From positions 124,001 through 188,000 of the forward strand of contig NZ_BMMP01000006.1 in the NCBI RefSeq assembly GCF_014645895.1: DNA of 64,000 bases. The letters run 5' to 3'. Shown here piece by piece: positions 8,256 through 16,416 of the stretch. The DNA comes from Streptomyces daqingensis. GTDB taxonomy: Bacteria > Actinomycetota > Actinomycetes > Streptomycetales > Streptomycetaceae. Position 1 is the first letter of the stretch. Each line of letters begins with the position of its first letter. Made by a program: the position numbers and the translations under genes. The notes below the pieces were generated by a model. It saw nothing but the letters and a program-made list of their open reading frames with translations. It did not search any database and was not told the origin of the DNA.

Positions 8256-9618
8256 AATCACTCCTCAGAATCCACTGCCGCCTGCCCGACAGCCGGGACA
8301 GACCCACCACACCCATAACGAGCGGGAGTTCCGCAGGGATCGGATATTGCGTCACACGGTTGTCACCCGCTGCCTGCTGGGGTGTCGCTCCACCCGCGGC
8401 CTGCGGGACTGAGGAGAACGCATCAGTCTCCTCCAGCTTGCCCCAATGATCGAACGGCCATGCGATGACCACTGCACGCCCGACCACCATCTCTTCAGGA
8501 ACAGCGCCGTCACCCTTGTCGTTCAGGTGGTACCGGGAGTCGGCGGACCGGGAGCGGTGGTCGCCCAGGACGAAGACGCGTCCGTTGGGAACAGTGATGT
8601 CGAACTTGCTCTCCGAGGGTTTGTTGCCGGGGAAGAGGTACGGCTCCTCGATCGCCTTGCCGTTGACCGTCACCTTGCCGTTCGCGTCGCAGCACTTGAC
8701 CTTGTCGCCACCGACTCCCACCACGCGTTTGATCAGGTCCTGCTCGCTGTCCGACGGCAGGAGCCCGATGAAGGTGAGGAACTGCTTGCCCTGCTTGATC
8801 CCGACGGGGTCTTCCTGACGCTGCTCACCAGGCGGCAGCCATCCGCCCGGATCCTTGAAGACGACGACGTCTCCGCGCTGGGCCTTGGTGCCGAACCAGG
8901 GGGTCAACTTGTCGACCAGCACCCGGTCTCCGACGCGGATGGTGTTCTCCATCGAGCCTGACGGGATGACGAACGCCTGCACGAGGAACGTCTTCAGCAC
9001 CAGCGCGATTGCCAGGGCGACGACCACGAGAATCGGGATCTCTTTGGTGATCGACAGCCTCCTGCGACGCTTGGCCCGCGTCGCGGCCCGGCGCCGCTCG
9101 GCCCGGCCGCCGCTGGGCCCGGTGGGGATGCCCAGCCGCTCGTCCCTGGTCTCACGGCCGGCCAGGGTGGCCGCACGCGCGTTGACGACGCCCAACGGCA
9201 TCGTCTCCCCCGTGAGGTTGGGGGGCATCGGGCCGGGCGGCTGGTCGTAGCCCGGGGACGGCCCGACGGCTCCGGGAGCCCTGGTCGTCACTGCGGAGCC
9301 GGCTGCCGCGGGGCTGTACGGCGGCGGAGCCGCGCCCGCCGAGGTGCCGAAGTAATCGAACGGCTCGCTGTAGTCGTACTCCCCGGAGTAGCCGTTGCCG
9401 CCGTAGGAACCGTTGGGGGAAGAGGCGCCGTTCGCGCCGTAGCCGTTGCGCCCGTATCCGTTTCCGCCGTAATTGTCCGCGCCGCTCGCACCGTTGGGGA
9501 CGGGGCCGGGACGGGCGAAGGGGTTGCCGTCGCCGTCGCTCGGCACTCCGTAGTCGTAACGGTTCCGCCCGCCTGGACCTTGGCGGCCCTCGTAGAGGGG
9601 ACCCGTGCGGTCAGCCAT
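8194..9618 (-). CDS. sipX: Type I signal peptidase SipX with long Gly/Asn/Tyr-rich N-terminal extension
   Basis: The product has 474 residues, clearly longer than the about 320 I recall for S. lividans SipX. The first about 185 residues are predicted disordered: repeats such as NGYGRNGYGANG and a Pro-rich part, then a very basic stretch (RAERRRAATRAKRRRRL) before the membrane anchor at about 193-215. Catalytic residues are Ser222 (VIPSGSMENT) and Lys297 (DLIKRVVGV), with VFVLGDHRSRSADSR as box E. A C-terminal hydrophobic segment (ELPLVMGVVGL) and a basic Arg/Gly tail follow. The ATG at 9618 is preferred over the GTG two codons before. It overlaps sipW (7-8 nt) and sipY (about 60 nt). Confidence 0.92.
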   Translation of the reverse strand: MADRTGPLYEGRQGPGGRNRYDYGVPSDGDGNPFARPGPVPNGASGADNYGGNGYGRNGYGANGASSPNGSYGGNGYSGEYDYSEPFDYFGTSAGAAPPPYSPAAAGSAVTTRAPGAVGPSPGYDQPPGPMPPNLTGETMPLGVVNARAATLAGRETRDERLGIPTGPSGGRAERRRAATRAKRRRRLSITKEIPILVVVALAIALVLKTFLVQAFVIPSGSMENTIRVGDRVLVDKLTPWFGTKAQRGDVVVFKDPGGWLPPGEQRQEDPVGIKQGKQFLTFIGLLPSDSEQDLIKRVVGVGGDKVKCCDANGKVTVNGKAIEEPYLFPGNKPSESKFDITVPNGRVFVLGDHRSRSADSRYHLNDKGDGAVPEEMVVGRAVVIAWPFDHWGKLEETDAFSSVPQAAGGATPQQAAGDNRVTQYPIPAELPLVMGVVGLSRLSGRRQWILRSDCGGLGGRRSFRFRRGGERGR

Positions 9619-10333
9619 GGGCACCTGCCTCAGTACTCTGCACCGACCCCCACCGCTCCATCGGCCATCCGATCCCGTCGGCCCTGCCGATCACCCGCTC
9701 CACGGGCACGGTGCCGCCGCCGGGGTCGCCGAGGTGGGCCCGGGAGTCGCTGGAATCGGAACGGTGATCCCCCATCACCCACAACCGCCCTTGCGGTACT
9801 TCGATATCGAACGGTACTGCTGAAGGATCATCGCCCTCGTGCAGATAGTCCTCGTCGAGCGGAACACCGTTTACCTCGATCCTTCCCCGCCTGTCGCAGC
9901 AGCGGACCCGGTCCCCGCCGACGCCGATCACACGCTTGACGTAGTCCGTCTCCTCCGGCCTCATCAGGCCGACCGCAGCACCGGCCTTGCGCACGAAGCC
10001 GGTTACCGGACTGCCGTCTTCCCCCTCCTCCTGGACGAACGACTCCCTGCCGTCGAAGACCACAACGTCTCCACGGCCCGGAGAGTTGCCGATCCGGTAG
10101 GCGAGCTTGTTGACCAGGATGCGGTCCCCGACCTTGAGAGTGGGGGCCATCGAAGAAGAGGGGATCAGAAAAGGCTGCACCACGAAAGCGCTGACCAGCA
10201 AGAGGACGCTGAGCAGCAACGCCGCACCCGCACACAGGCGAGCGGAGCGTGACCAGCGTCTCCGCCCCGGATCCACGGGGTTCGAGACGCGGTCGCGCTC
10301 CGCGTCGTCCTGCTGCTGCGCATCGGTGGCCAT
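9611..10333 (-). CDS. sipW: Type I signal peptidase SipW
   Basis: The 240-residue product has one N-terminal membrane anchor (about residues 33-53), catalytic Ser61 in LIPSSSMAPT and Lys133 in DYVKRVIGV, and box E WVMGDHRSDSSDSR. No C-terminal hydrophobic segment is visible, so it has a single span, unlike the other three. It is the first of the four sip genes and follows rplS by 43 bp. In S. lividans sipW, sipX and sipY are described as one operon; the overlaps here agree. Confidence 0.92.
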   Translation of the reverse strand: MATDAQQQDDAERDRVSNPVDPGRRRWSRSARLCAGAALLLSVLLLVSAFVVQPFLIPSSSMAPTLKVGDRILVNKLAYRIGNSPGRGDVVVFDGRESFVQEEGEDGSPVTGFVRKAGAAVGLMRPEETDYVKRVIGVGGDRVRCCDRRGRIEVNGVPLDEDYLHEGDDPSAVPFDIEVPQGRLWVMGDHRSDSSDSRAHLGDPGGGTVPVERVIGRADGIGWPMERWGSVQSTEAGAHG

Positions 10334-10376
10334 CGAACAGCAAGCCTAGCTGCCCGACGGACTGCCGACAGGGCGA

Positions 10377-10727
10377 TCAGTTCTCGCGCTTCTCCTTGAT
10401 CTTGGCGGCCTTGCCGCGGAGCTCACGCAGGTAGTACAGCTTCGCGCGGCGGACGTCACCGCGGGTCACGACCTCGATCTTCTCCACGATCGGGGTGTGC
10501 ACCGGGAAGGTGCGCTCGACGCCGACACCGAAGCTCACCTTGCGGACGGTGAACGTCTCACGCACGCCCGCGCCCTGGCGGCGGATGACGACGCCCTTGA
10601 ACTGCTGGACACGGGAGCGGTTTCCCTCGATGACGCGCACGTGCACGTTGACCGTGTCACCGGGGCGGAAGGCCGGGAGGTCCTCACGGAGGGAGGCTGC
10701 GTCGACCTGGTCGAGAAGCTGCGACAT
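10377..10727 (-). CDS. rplS: 50S ribosomal protein L19
   Basis: The 116-residue product starts [14 protein letters not shown] and contains [42 protein letters not shown] and [19 protein letters not shown], the standard L19 sequence. L19 sits at the 30S-50S interface. The ATG at 10727 matches the family start; the 24 codons before it (His-rich) are intergenic. It is part of the conserved rpsP-khpA-rimM-trmD-rplS group. Confidence 0.97.
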   Translation of the reverse strand: MSQLLDQVDAASLREDLPAFRPGDTVNVHVRVIEGNRSRVQQFKGVVIRRQGAGVRETFTVRKVSFGVGVERTFPVHTPIVEKIEVVTRGDVRRAKLYYLRELRGKAAKIKEKREN

Positions 10728-10859
10728 GACCGTCTGCTTTCCTCGCTGATGCCACAGGTCATCAGCGGAATGATCGTGATGATGATTGGGGAGCGCCACC
10801 TCCGTGCGGGCGTCGGTCCCCCTGTGGCAGGGTCGCCGCGCCGGGTGTGGAGCAGCCGC

Positions 10860-11678
10860 CTATTCTTCCACGCGCTTCCCCGTCGGCCAAAATCGGCCGT
10901 CCTCGTCCTGGCTCCAGCCGAGCTCTTCGAGCGTCGCGCGGTCGTGCTTGTCGAGCGCTGCCGGGTCGCACCGGGCGATGAGGTCCGGCCGGTTGGCGCT
11001 CGTACGGGCCAGTGCCTGGTCGCGGCGCCACCGGGCGATCCGGCCGTGATGCCCGCTGAGCAGCACCTCCGGGATGCCGCGGCCCCGCCACTCCGGCGGC
11101 TTCGTGTAGACCGGGCCTTCCAGAAGGTCCGCCATCGCACCGGCTGCGAACGAGTCGTCACGGTGCGACTCCGCGTTTCCCAGCACGCCCGGCACCAGCC
11201 GGGCGATCGCCTCCACCATCACCAGGACCGGCGCTTCCCCTCCGGCGAGCACGTAGTCGCCGACGGAGACCTCCCGCACGTCCACGTGTTCGTAGTACTC
11301 CTCGATCACGCGGCGGTCGATGCCCTCGTACCGTGCGGGCGTGAAGACGAGCCACGGGCGTGCGGAGAGTTCGACCGCGAGCTCCTGGTCGAAGGGCCGG
11401 CCGCTGGGGGTGGGCACGATCAGCACGGGAGGCGCGGCGTCCGCCGCGGCGGAGCCGAGGACCTCGTCGAGTGCCTCGCCCCACGGCTCGGGCTTCATGA
11501 CCATGCCCGGCCCGCCGCCGTAGGGGGTGTCGTCCACCGTGTGGTGCTTGTCGTGTGTCCAGCAGCGCAGATCGTGCACGCGTACGTCGAGCAGTCCGCG
11601 GGCGCGGGCCTTGCCGACGAGGGAGACGTTCAGCGGCTCCAGGTACTCCGGGAAGATGGTGACGACGTCGATCCTCAC
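10860..11678 (-). CDS. trmD: tRNA (guanine-N1)-methyltransferase TrmD
   Basis: The 272-residue product begins [12 protein letters not shown] and contains the SPOUT trefoil-knot motifs [19 protein letters not shown] and [10 protein letters not shown], plus [11 protein letters not shown] and the C-terminal basic domain. It transfers a methyl group from S-adenosylmethionine to G37 of tRNAs, which prevents frameshifting. The GTG start overlaps the rimM stop by 4 nt (GTGA), so the two are coupled. The gene is about 130 bp upstream of rplS. Confidence 0.97.
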   Translation of the reverse strand: MRIDVVTIFPEYLEPLNVSLVGKARARGLLDVRVHDLRCWTHDKHHTVDDTPYGGGPGMVMKPEPWGEALDEVLGSAAADAAPPVLIVPTPSGRPFDQELAVELSARPWLVFTPARYEGIDRRVIEEYYEHVDVREVSVGDYVLAGGEAPVLVMVEAIARLVPGVLGNAESHRDDSFAAGAMADLLEGPVYTKPPEWRGRGIPEVLLSGHHGRIARWRRDQALARTSANRPDLIARCDPAALDKHDRATLEELGWSQDEDGRFWPTGKRVEE

Positions 11679-12295
11679 CGCGCGCCGTCCTCCCCGTCCG
11701 AGGAGGTGCGGGGCTCGCTGCCGCTCCCCGCGTCCCCTTCAGGCTCCGGGGCGTGGCTTCCGGACACCGCGTCGTCTTCGTCCTCCCCTTCGTCGAGCAG
11801 CCCCGGGGGCGGGTCGACGAGGATGCGCTGCGCGTCCAGATCGATCTCGGGCACGATCTCGGTGACGAACGGGATCAGCGCCTCGCTGCCGTCCTCCCGC
11901 CGGACGACCAGCAGGTCCTGCCCGGGCGGGTGCGCAACTTCCTCGACCCTGCCGACGGTCGTTCCGCCCCGGGTCACCACGTCGAGATCGATCAGCTGGT
12001 GATCGTAGAACTCGTCGGGATCCTCAGGGCGTTCCTCTGGGTCGACCTCGGCGATGAGCAGTGTGTTGCGCAACGCCTCTGCCGCAGTGCGATCGTTCAC
12101 GCCCTCGAATCGCAGCAGCAGCCGGCCGCTGTGGACCCGTCCGCGCTCGATGGTGAGCGGTCCGGCCTCCGGAGGGTCCGTGGAGAGCACCGCGCCCGGC
12201 CCGAGCCTCGCTTCCGGCTCGTCCGTCCGTACTTCCACGGTGACTTCGCCCTTGATGCCGTGGGCGCGGCCGATGCGTGCGACTACTAGCTGCAC
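11675..12295 (-). CDS. rimM: 16S rRNA processing protein RimM
   Basis: The 206-residue product starts [18 protein letters not shown] at a GTG with GGAGAGG upstream; the longer open frame adds a non-conserved N-terminus. The N-terminal beta-barrel domain is followed by a PRC-barrel-like domain ([41 protein letters not shown]). An acidic, Gly/Ser-rich tail of about 40 residues after VDPPPGLL is a lineage-specific extension. RimM helps mature the head of the 30S subunit together with S19. It overlaps trmD by 4 nt. Confidence 0.95.
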   Translation of the reverse strand: MQLVVARIGRAHGIKGEVTVEVRTDEPEARLGPGAVLSTDPPEAGPLTIERGRVHSGRLLLRFEGVNDRTAAEALRNTLLIAEVDPEERPEDPDEFYDHQLIDLDVVTRGGTTVGRVEEVAHPPGQDLLVVRREDGSEALIPFVTEIVPEIDLDAQRILVDPPPGLLDEGEDEDDAVSGSHAPEPEGDAGSGSEPRTSSDGEDGAR

Positions 12296-12431
12296 TGTGC
12301 CCTCTCCGTGCTTACACGTTCGTAGTGTCCGACTGTCCGTCACCGCCCGGCCGCCGGTACGTCCAGCTCCTGCCCGCGCCCCTTAGGGCGGGCCGGCGGG
12401 TGAACGCAGCGCGAGGCGGGCCTTGCACGAA

Positions 12432-12470
12432 CGCGGGCCGGGGACGGCGAGTTGCCGTCCCCGGCCCGCG
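12432..12470 (-). terminator. 17-bp perfect hairpin between khpA and rimM
   Basis: The sequence reads CGCGGGCCGGGGACGGC, loop GAGTT, then the exact complement, making a 17-bp GC-rich stem. It starts 22 nt after the khpA stop. In the middle of a conserved ribosomal operon it is likely a partial terminator or attenuator that lowers rimM-trmD-rplS expression relative to rpsP, or an RNase processing site. Confidence 0.8.
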
Positions 12471-12491
12471 CCGGTACTGCTTCGGGACCGC

Positions 12492-12731
12492 TCAGCGGAC
12501 CTGGTCGACGTCGACGAGGTCGACGCGGACGCCACGGCCGCCGAGGGCGCTGACGACGGTACGCAGGGCGCGAGCCGTGCGGCCGCTGCGGCCGATGACC
12601 TTGCCGAGGTCGTCCGGGTGGACCCGGACCTCCAGCACACGGCCACGACGCAGGGTGCGGGACTCGACCTGCACCTCGTCGGGATTGTCGACGATGCCCT
12701 TAACCAAGTGCTCGAGGGCCTCCTCGAGCAT
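12492..12731 (-). CDS. khpA: KH-domain RNA-binding protein KhpA
   Basis: The 79-residue product is a single KH domain: MLEEALEHLVKGIVDNPDEV, then VHPDDLGKVIGRSGRTARAL with the GxxG loop (GRSG). It matches KhpA (YlqC), an RNA chaperone-like protein located between rpsP and rimM in many Gram-positive bacteria. The start is 2 nt after the rpsP stop, so translation is probably coupled. Confidence 0.95.
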   Translation of the reverse strand: MLEEALEHLVKGIVDNPDEVQVESRTLRRGRVLEVRVHPDDLGKVIGRSGRTARALRTVVSALGGRGVRVDLVDVDQVR

Positions 12732-12733
12732 GC

Positions 12734-13177
12734 TCAGGCCCCGGTCGACTCGTTGGAGGACTCAGCCTTACCGGCCTCGTCCGCCTTCTTGTCGGACTTC
12801 TTGGCCTTCGGGGTGATCGCCTCACCCTTGGGCTCGTCCGCCGACTCCTTGGCGGCCGCCTCGAAGAGGGCCTTCTTGTCCGCCTTGGGCTCGGCGACCT
12901 TCATCGGCTCCGGGGCGGGCAGGCCCTTGAACTTCTGCCAGTCACCGGTGACCTTGAGGATGGCCGCGACCGGCTCGGTCGGCTGCGCGCCGACACCCAG
13001 CCAGTACTGGACGCGCTCCGAGTCGACCTCGATACGCGAAGGGTTCTGCACCGGGTGGTAGAGCCCGATCTCCTCGATCGCACGGCCGTCACGGCGCGTG
13101 CGGGAGTCGGCCACGATGATGCGGTAGTGCGGCGAACGGATCTTGCCCAGTCGCTTCAGCTTGATCTTGACTGCCAC
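12734..13177 (-). CDS. rpsP: 30S ribosomal protein S16
   Basis: The 147-residue product begins [20 protein letters not shown] at a GTG with AGGAGA upstream. The S16 core ([33 protein letters not shown]) occupies about 80 residues. A Lys/Ala/Glu-rich C-terminal extension of about 60 residues follows, as is typical for Streptomyces S16. S16 stabilises the 30S body. It is the first gene of the rpsP-khpA-rimM-trmD-rplS group. Confidence 0.96.
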   Translation of the reverse strand: MAVKIKLKRLGKIRSPHYRIIVADSRTRRDGRAIEEIGLYHPVQNPSRIEVDSERVQYWLGVGAQPTEPVAAILKVTGDWQKFKGLPAPEPMKVAEPKADKKALFEAAAKESADEPKGEAITPKAKKSDKKADEAGKAESSNESTGA

Positions 13178-13563
13178 TGCTGTGGTGTCTCCTGGTCTTG
13201 ACGTGGGTGGACACGACGGGTGGCCACGTGGGGTTGCGGTACCCGGATGTCCGATGGACGCGTCAGTCGGAGGAGAGAGGGGTCCTGTGCGACTGTCGAG
13301 TACAGCCGTCCATGATGCCATACCTGACCCGGGTGGCCGAACCTCCCCTACGGGCCTCACGCCCCACCCGGAGCCTCAGCCCGGCAGCGTCAGAGAACGC
13401 CGTCGACGACGTGGGGACGCGCCGGTTCCGCGACTCGCAGCAGGGGGACGCATCGACGTCGGTCACCGAGGCGAGTACCAGGCGACGGGCATCAAGCGAG
13501 GCCGACGGAGCCTGGGGCCCGCCGGCCTCCCTCATGCCGAGACACCGCGCCGCATGACGCACT
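13178..13563. other. Upstream region of rpsP; no gene seen
   Basis: This stretch of about 390 bp should hold the rpsP promoter and leader. The open frames in it on both strands have no ribosome-binding sites or recognisable protein features. I could not place a promoter with confidence. Confidence 0.4.
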
Positions 13564-13601
13564 GACCCCGCAGGCGCGCTCCTGCGCGCCTGCCGCGGGT
13601 C
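13564..13601 (-). terminator. Hairpin at the end of the SprT-like gene
   Basis: GCAGGCGCGC, loop TCCT, and GCGCGCCTGC form a 10-bp perfect stem, extended by GACCC/GGGTC after a small internal bulge. It overlaps the stop codon of the minus-strand SprT-like gene and probably terminates that transcript before rpsP. Confidence 0.7.
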
Positions 13602-14235
13602 AGCCGACAGCGGCCGCGACCGCCTGGACTCTCCCCGCTGCGGGGGCCTGCTCGCCCACCGTCTCGGGAATGCGGAACTGCTTGCCGCAGGCTCCGCACA
13701 TGATCGGCGCCTGCGCCAGGACCGACGGCACGACGCGGACGTTCCGCCCGCAGTCGCAGACGGCCTTGACTCTCACGCCGCCGCCGGACGAGCCGTGCCT
13801 TGCGGCAGGCCCGCGGAAGCTGCTTCCTGTGTCGGTCTCCGTCGCCGCGCTGTATGCCGCCAGCGCTCGCTGAAGGCGCTCGCTGGTGGGGCGGTAGCGC
13901 CGTCTGGTGTCGGGAGAGGGAGCCACGAGTGAGAAACCGCTGCTCGGATGTGGCTCTTCGGGGTGTACGAGGCCGAGTTCCTCGGCGATCGCGAGGAATC
14001 TGCGGTTGTGGTAGCGGCCCGCCCGGGACGTGTCACGGATGCCGCGCGCGGCGGCGATGCCGTGGACAGCCTCGTGCAGCAGCCGCTCGAAGGAGAGTCC
14101 GCTGCCACATGCGGACGAGGACTCTCCGATCAGTGATTCGGGGGCAGCGAGGTCCGGCAGCTCGGAGTGGTGCCTTTGAATGTCGGCCCAAGCAGCTGCC
14201 AGCTCGGCGGCGAGGACAGGTGGTGTCGTGCTCAC
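13600..14235 (-). CDS. SprT-like zinc-metalloprotease-type protein
   Basis: The protein has 211 residues from the GTG start at 14235 (VSTTPPVLAAELAAAW); a longer frame to 14376 exists but its extra residues look non-coding, and neither start has a strong ribosome-binding site. The motif LLHEAVHGIAAARGIRDTSR contains HExxH, and downstream GRYHNRRFLAIAEELGL resembles the third-ligand region of SprT/Spartan-like proteins. The C-terminal part carries two CxC/CxxC pairs (AVCDCGRNVR, IMCGACGKQFRIPE), a zinc ribbon. SprT-like proteases cut DNA-protein crosslinks in eukaryotes; the bacterial actinomycete versions are uncharacterised and often lie in variable regions. It is divergent from yhfZ. Confidence 0.75.
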   Translation of the reverse strand: MSTTPPVLAAELAAAWADIQRHHSELPDLAAPESLIGESSSACGSGLSFERLLHEAVHGIAAARGIRDTSRAGRYHNRRFLAIAEELGLVHPEEPHPSSGFSLVAPSPDTRRRYRPTSERLQRALAAYSAATETDTGSSFRGPAARHGSSGGGVRVKAVCDCGRNVRVVPSVLAQAPIMCGACGKQFRIPETVGEQAPAAGRVQAVAAAVG

Positions 14236-14481
14236 GTCGTGCTCAACGAGTCGGACCGCCTCAGTGTTCCGATTCCGGGGCAACCTAAATAATTTGCACG
14301 TACCGGTCAGTCCCCGCCCGAGGTTCTCCGAGCGGGCAGTCGTGATGGAAACGTGGAGAATCCACACAGCCGACACAACCGGGATCTACCTCTGGATAGA
14401 CCCGGTCGGTAGCGATCGGTACACCTGGGTGACCATACCGACATACCCGGGAGCCCCATCAACCGGGGTATCCCCAGCTCA

Positions 14482-14517
14482 TTGGCAATATCCGGGATTC
14501 TGATTACTATCCGCCCA
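14482..14517 (+). promoter_or_regulatory. Promoter of yhfZ; predicted leaderless transcript
   Basis: TTGGCA at 14482-14487 and TACTAT at 14505-14510 are separated by exactly 17 bp and match the housekeeping consensus well. The expected transcription start, about 7 nt after the -10 box, coincides with the A of the yhfZ ATG at 14517. No Shine-Dalgarno sequence is present before that ATG, so the mRNA is predicted to be leaderless. Confidence 0.75.
14488..14511 (+). promoter_or_regulatory. Box 1 of a repeated dyad-like element (candidate YhfZ operator)
   Basis: The 24-bp segment from the end of the -35 box to the -10 box of yhfZ matches 18 of 24 positions with a segment upstream of yhfY. Its centre reads CCGGGATTCTGA, whose complement TCAGAATCCCGG resembles the centre of the second box (CCAGAATCCTGG), so the element has approximate dyad symmetry. 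A repressor bound here would block the promoter; autoregulation by YhfZ is an inference. Confidence 0.5.
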
Positions 14518-15458
14518 TGCCTCACCACGCCGACGAGCGTTTCCTGACTCGTAACGGCATGGCCGCCCGTCAACTGGCTGCACTGCTACTGAATCACGCA
14601 CCTCAGAGCCGCCTTCCGAGACTGCGCGACTTCGCCGGCGAGCTGAAGGTGGGCAACGGGACCGTGCAGGCAGGGCTGCAGCTGCTGGAGGAGGCCGGTG
14701 CCGTCGAGACGAAGGCGCGCGGACACCTGGGCACGTTCCTCATACGGTCCGACCGCGCCGCCCTGTGGCGGCTGGCGGGTCTGGGGACGCTCCTCGCGGC
14801 CATGCCGCTGCCGTACTCGCACCGCTACGAAGGGCTGGCCACCGGACTCAAGGCCGCCTTCGAGGAGGCCGGGGCACCGTTCGCCGTCACATTCATGCGG
14901 GGAGCCTCCACGCGCCTGGCGGCGCTCCTCGAGCACAAGGCGGACCTCGTGGTCCTCTCCCGGTTCGCCGCGGACCGGCTCACCGCCGACCACCCGGTGG
15001 AGCTTCTCGCGGACTTGGGGCCGGGCACATACGTGGGGTCGCACGGGCTTCTGCTGCGCCGTGGCGTCGCACTCGGGACGAAGGGGCTCCGCGTCGCGGT
15101 CGACTCCTCTTCGGAGGACCTGCGAATGCTGACCGCCCGCGCGTTCGCGGGGCGCGAGGACATCGAGTGGGTGGAGTCGTCCTACATGCAGCTGCGCGGA
15201 CTCTTCGCGCGCGAGCGCGTGGACGCGACGGTGTGGAACCTCGACGAGGTGAGCGACCACCTCGGCCCCGACGTCGAAGTGATGCCTCTGCGCGAGGAGA
15301 TCGACCTCGAGCTCGCACAGCGCAATTCCAGCGCCGCCCTGATCGGACGGGCGGGCGAGGGCGACGCCCTGGCGACGGTGCGCTCCTCACTGGACTTCGA
15401 GCTCGTCACGCGCGTGCAGTGTGAAGTGCTGCGGGGAGAACGCGTACCGCTGTACTGA
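14517..15458 (+). CDS. yhfZ: YhfZ family transcriptional regulator (GntR-like HTH plus ligand-binding domain)
   Basis: The product has 313 residues. Residues about 15-75 form a winged HTH of GntR type (LPRLRDFAGELKVGNGTVQAG, LLEEAGAVETKARGHLGTFL). The rest resembles a periplasmic-binding-protein-like sensor (ALWRLAGLGTLLAAMPLPY, GLATGLKAAFEEAG, ADLVVLSRFAADRL, FELVTRVQCEVLRGERV). This matches E. coli YhfZ, a regulator of unknown ligand. It is the first gene of the yhf-type cluster and its promoter overlaps the ATG. The family assignment is from memory of motifs; the effector could be the substrate carried by YhfT. Confidence 0.88.
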   Translation: MPHHADERFLTRNGMAARQLAALLLNHAPQSRLPRLRDFAGELKVGNGTVQAGLQLLEEAGAVETKARGHLGTFLIRSDRAALWRLAGLGTLLAAMPLPYSHRYEGLATGLKAAFEEAGAPFAVTFMRGASTRLAALLEHKADLVVLSRFAADRLTADHPVELLADLGPGTYVGSHGLLLRRGVALGTKGLRVAVDSSSEDLRMLTARAFAGREDIEWVESSYMQLRGLFARERVDATVWNLDEVSDHLGPDVEVMPLREEIDLELAQRNSSAALIGRAGEGDALATVRSSLDFELVTRVQCEVLRGERVPLY

Positions 15459-15483
15459 GAAAGCAGAGCACCGGGGGTCCTCA

Positions 15484-15507
15484 AAATCCAGAATCCTGGT
15501 TACTGTC
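15484..15507 (+). promoter_or_regulatory. Box 2 of the repeated dyad-like element, upstream of yhfY
   Basis: This 24-bp segment contains the imperfect palindrome CCAGAATCCTGG and ends in GTTACTGTC, matching box 1 at 14488-14511 in 18 of 24 positions. TACTGT could serve as a -10 box, but no good -35 lies upstream (TCCTCA), so a promoter here would be weak or activator-dependent. It lies between yhfZ and yhfY. Confidence 0.5.
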
Positions 15508-15541
15508 ATGCCTGGTGGGAGCACCCGCGGAAGGACATGCC

Positions 15542-15946
15542 ATGGAGGAGAAGCTGACCCTTCGTATCCAGTTGTTCCGGGAGAGCGGTCAAGTACGCGC
15601 CGAAGTGGCCGACTTCGTCCGTGCGGAGCTGGAGGCGCTGGCCGGTGACGGCCGCACCGTCACCGAGGAGACCGCGGGGATGCTCACCAGCCATCTGATG
15701 ATGGCGCTGCACAGGGCGCAGAACGGCGAGCCGATCGAAGCGCCCGACGGGCAGGAGGCCATCGCCGCCGAACTCGCCGAGGTGCCGACGGCGGTCGATA
15801 CGGCACAGCAGATCGCAGACCGTGCCGAGCAGCGACTCGGCGCCTCCCTGCCCCCGTCCGAAGTCGCATATCTGGCACTGCACATGGCCGTGCTCGACCG
15901 GCGTTCCCCGATGGCACAGGCCGCGCCTGAGCAGACGAACGACTGA
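15542..15946 (+). CDS. yhfY: PRD-domain protein (YhfY type)
   Basis: The 134-residue product has the pattern of a PTS regulation domain: RIQLFRESGQVRAEVADFVR, then the C-terminal SEVAYLALHMAVLDRRS with the conserved LALH. PRDs are phosphorylated on His by PTS proteins and usually sit inside antiterminators or activators; this one stands alone without an RNA- or DNA-binding domain, as in E. coli YhfY. The ATG at 15542 has GGAAGGAC upstream. It follows yhfZ by 83 bp, with a candidate operator/promoter in between. Confidence 0.85.
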   Translation: MEEKLTLRIQLFRESGQVRAEVADFVRAELEALAGDGRTVTEETAGMLTSHLMMALHRAQNGEPIEAPDGQEAIAAELAEVPTAVDTAQQIADRAEQRLGASLPPSEVAYLALHMAVLDRRSPMAQAAPEQTND

Positions 15947-16002
15947 CACCGGTCCGGAACCGCACCGGCGGCGAAGCCGCGTACAGCAGAAAGGAGACCG
16001 CC

Positions 16003-16362
16003 GTGACGAGGATCCTCACCGGTGGCGTCGGCAAGGCCCAAGTCGCCGAAGAGCTCGGCGAGCTGGGTATCGGCGGGCTTGAGATCACCGTCTCCAGCGA
16101 CATGGAGGCCGCGATGAAGCTGCGCGCCGGCCAGGCCGACTACTACCTGGGCACCTGCCACACCGGAGCCGGAGCCTCCCTGGGTGTGCTGCTCGGGGTG
16201 CTGGGCAGCGGCACGTGTCACACCTTCGGACGGCGCGTCCCCACCGAGGAGGACGTCGCGGAACTCCTCGACAGCGGCAAGAAGGTCTTCGGCTTCGGCA
16301 TGGACCAGATCTGCGACACGGCACCGGTGATCGCCCGTGCCATCGCGGCACGCAACGCCTGA
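16003..16362 (+). CDS. yhfU: YhfU family protein (DUF2620)
   Basis: The 119-residue product starts MTRILTGGVGKAQVAEELGE (GTG start, AAAGGAG upstream). The central GQADYYLGTCHTGAGASLG and SGTCHTFGRR, each with a Cys-His pair, are characteristic of DUF2620. Function is unknown. The small alpha/beta size and the Cys residues are reminiscent of PTS IIB-like domains, and the neighbouring PRD protein and YhfT membrane protein would fit a transport-coupled role, but this is inference. Confidence 0.88.
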   Translation: MTRILTGGVGKAQVAEELGELGIGGLEITVSSDMEAAMKLRAGQADYYLGTCHTGAGASLGVLLGVLGSGTCHTFGRRVPTEEDVAELLDSGKKVFGFGMDQICDTAPVIARAIAARNA

Positions 16363-16416
16363 CCACTCTTCGCCCGAACCCCCTGACCGCTACACCGGGT
16401 CCCAAGGAGCAGCCCT

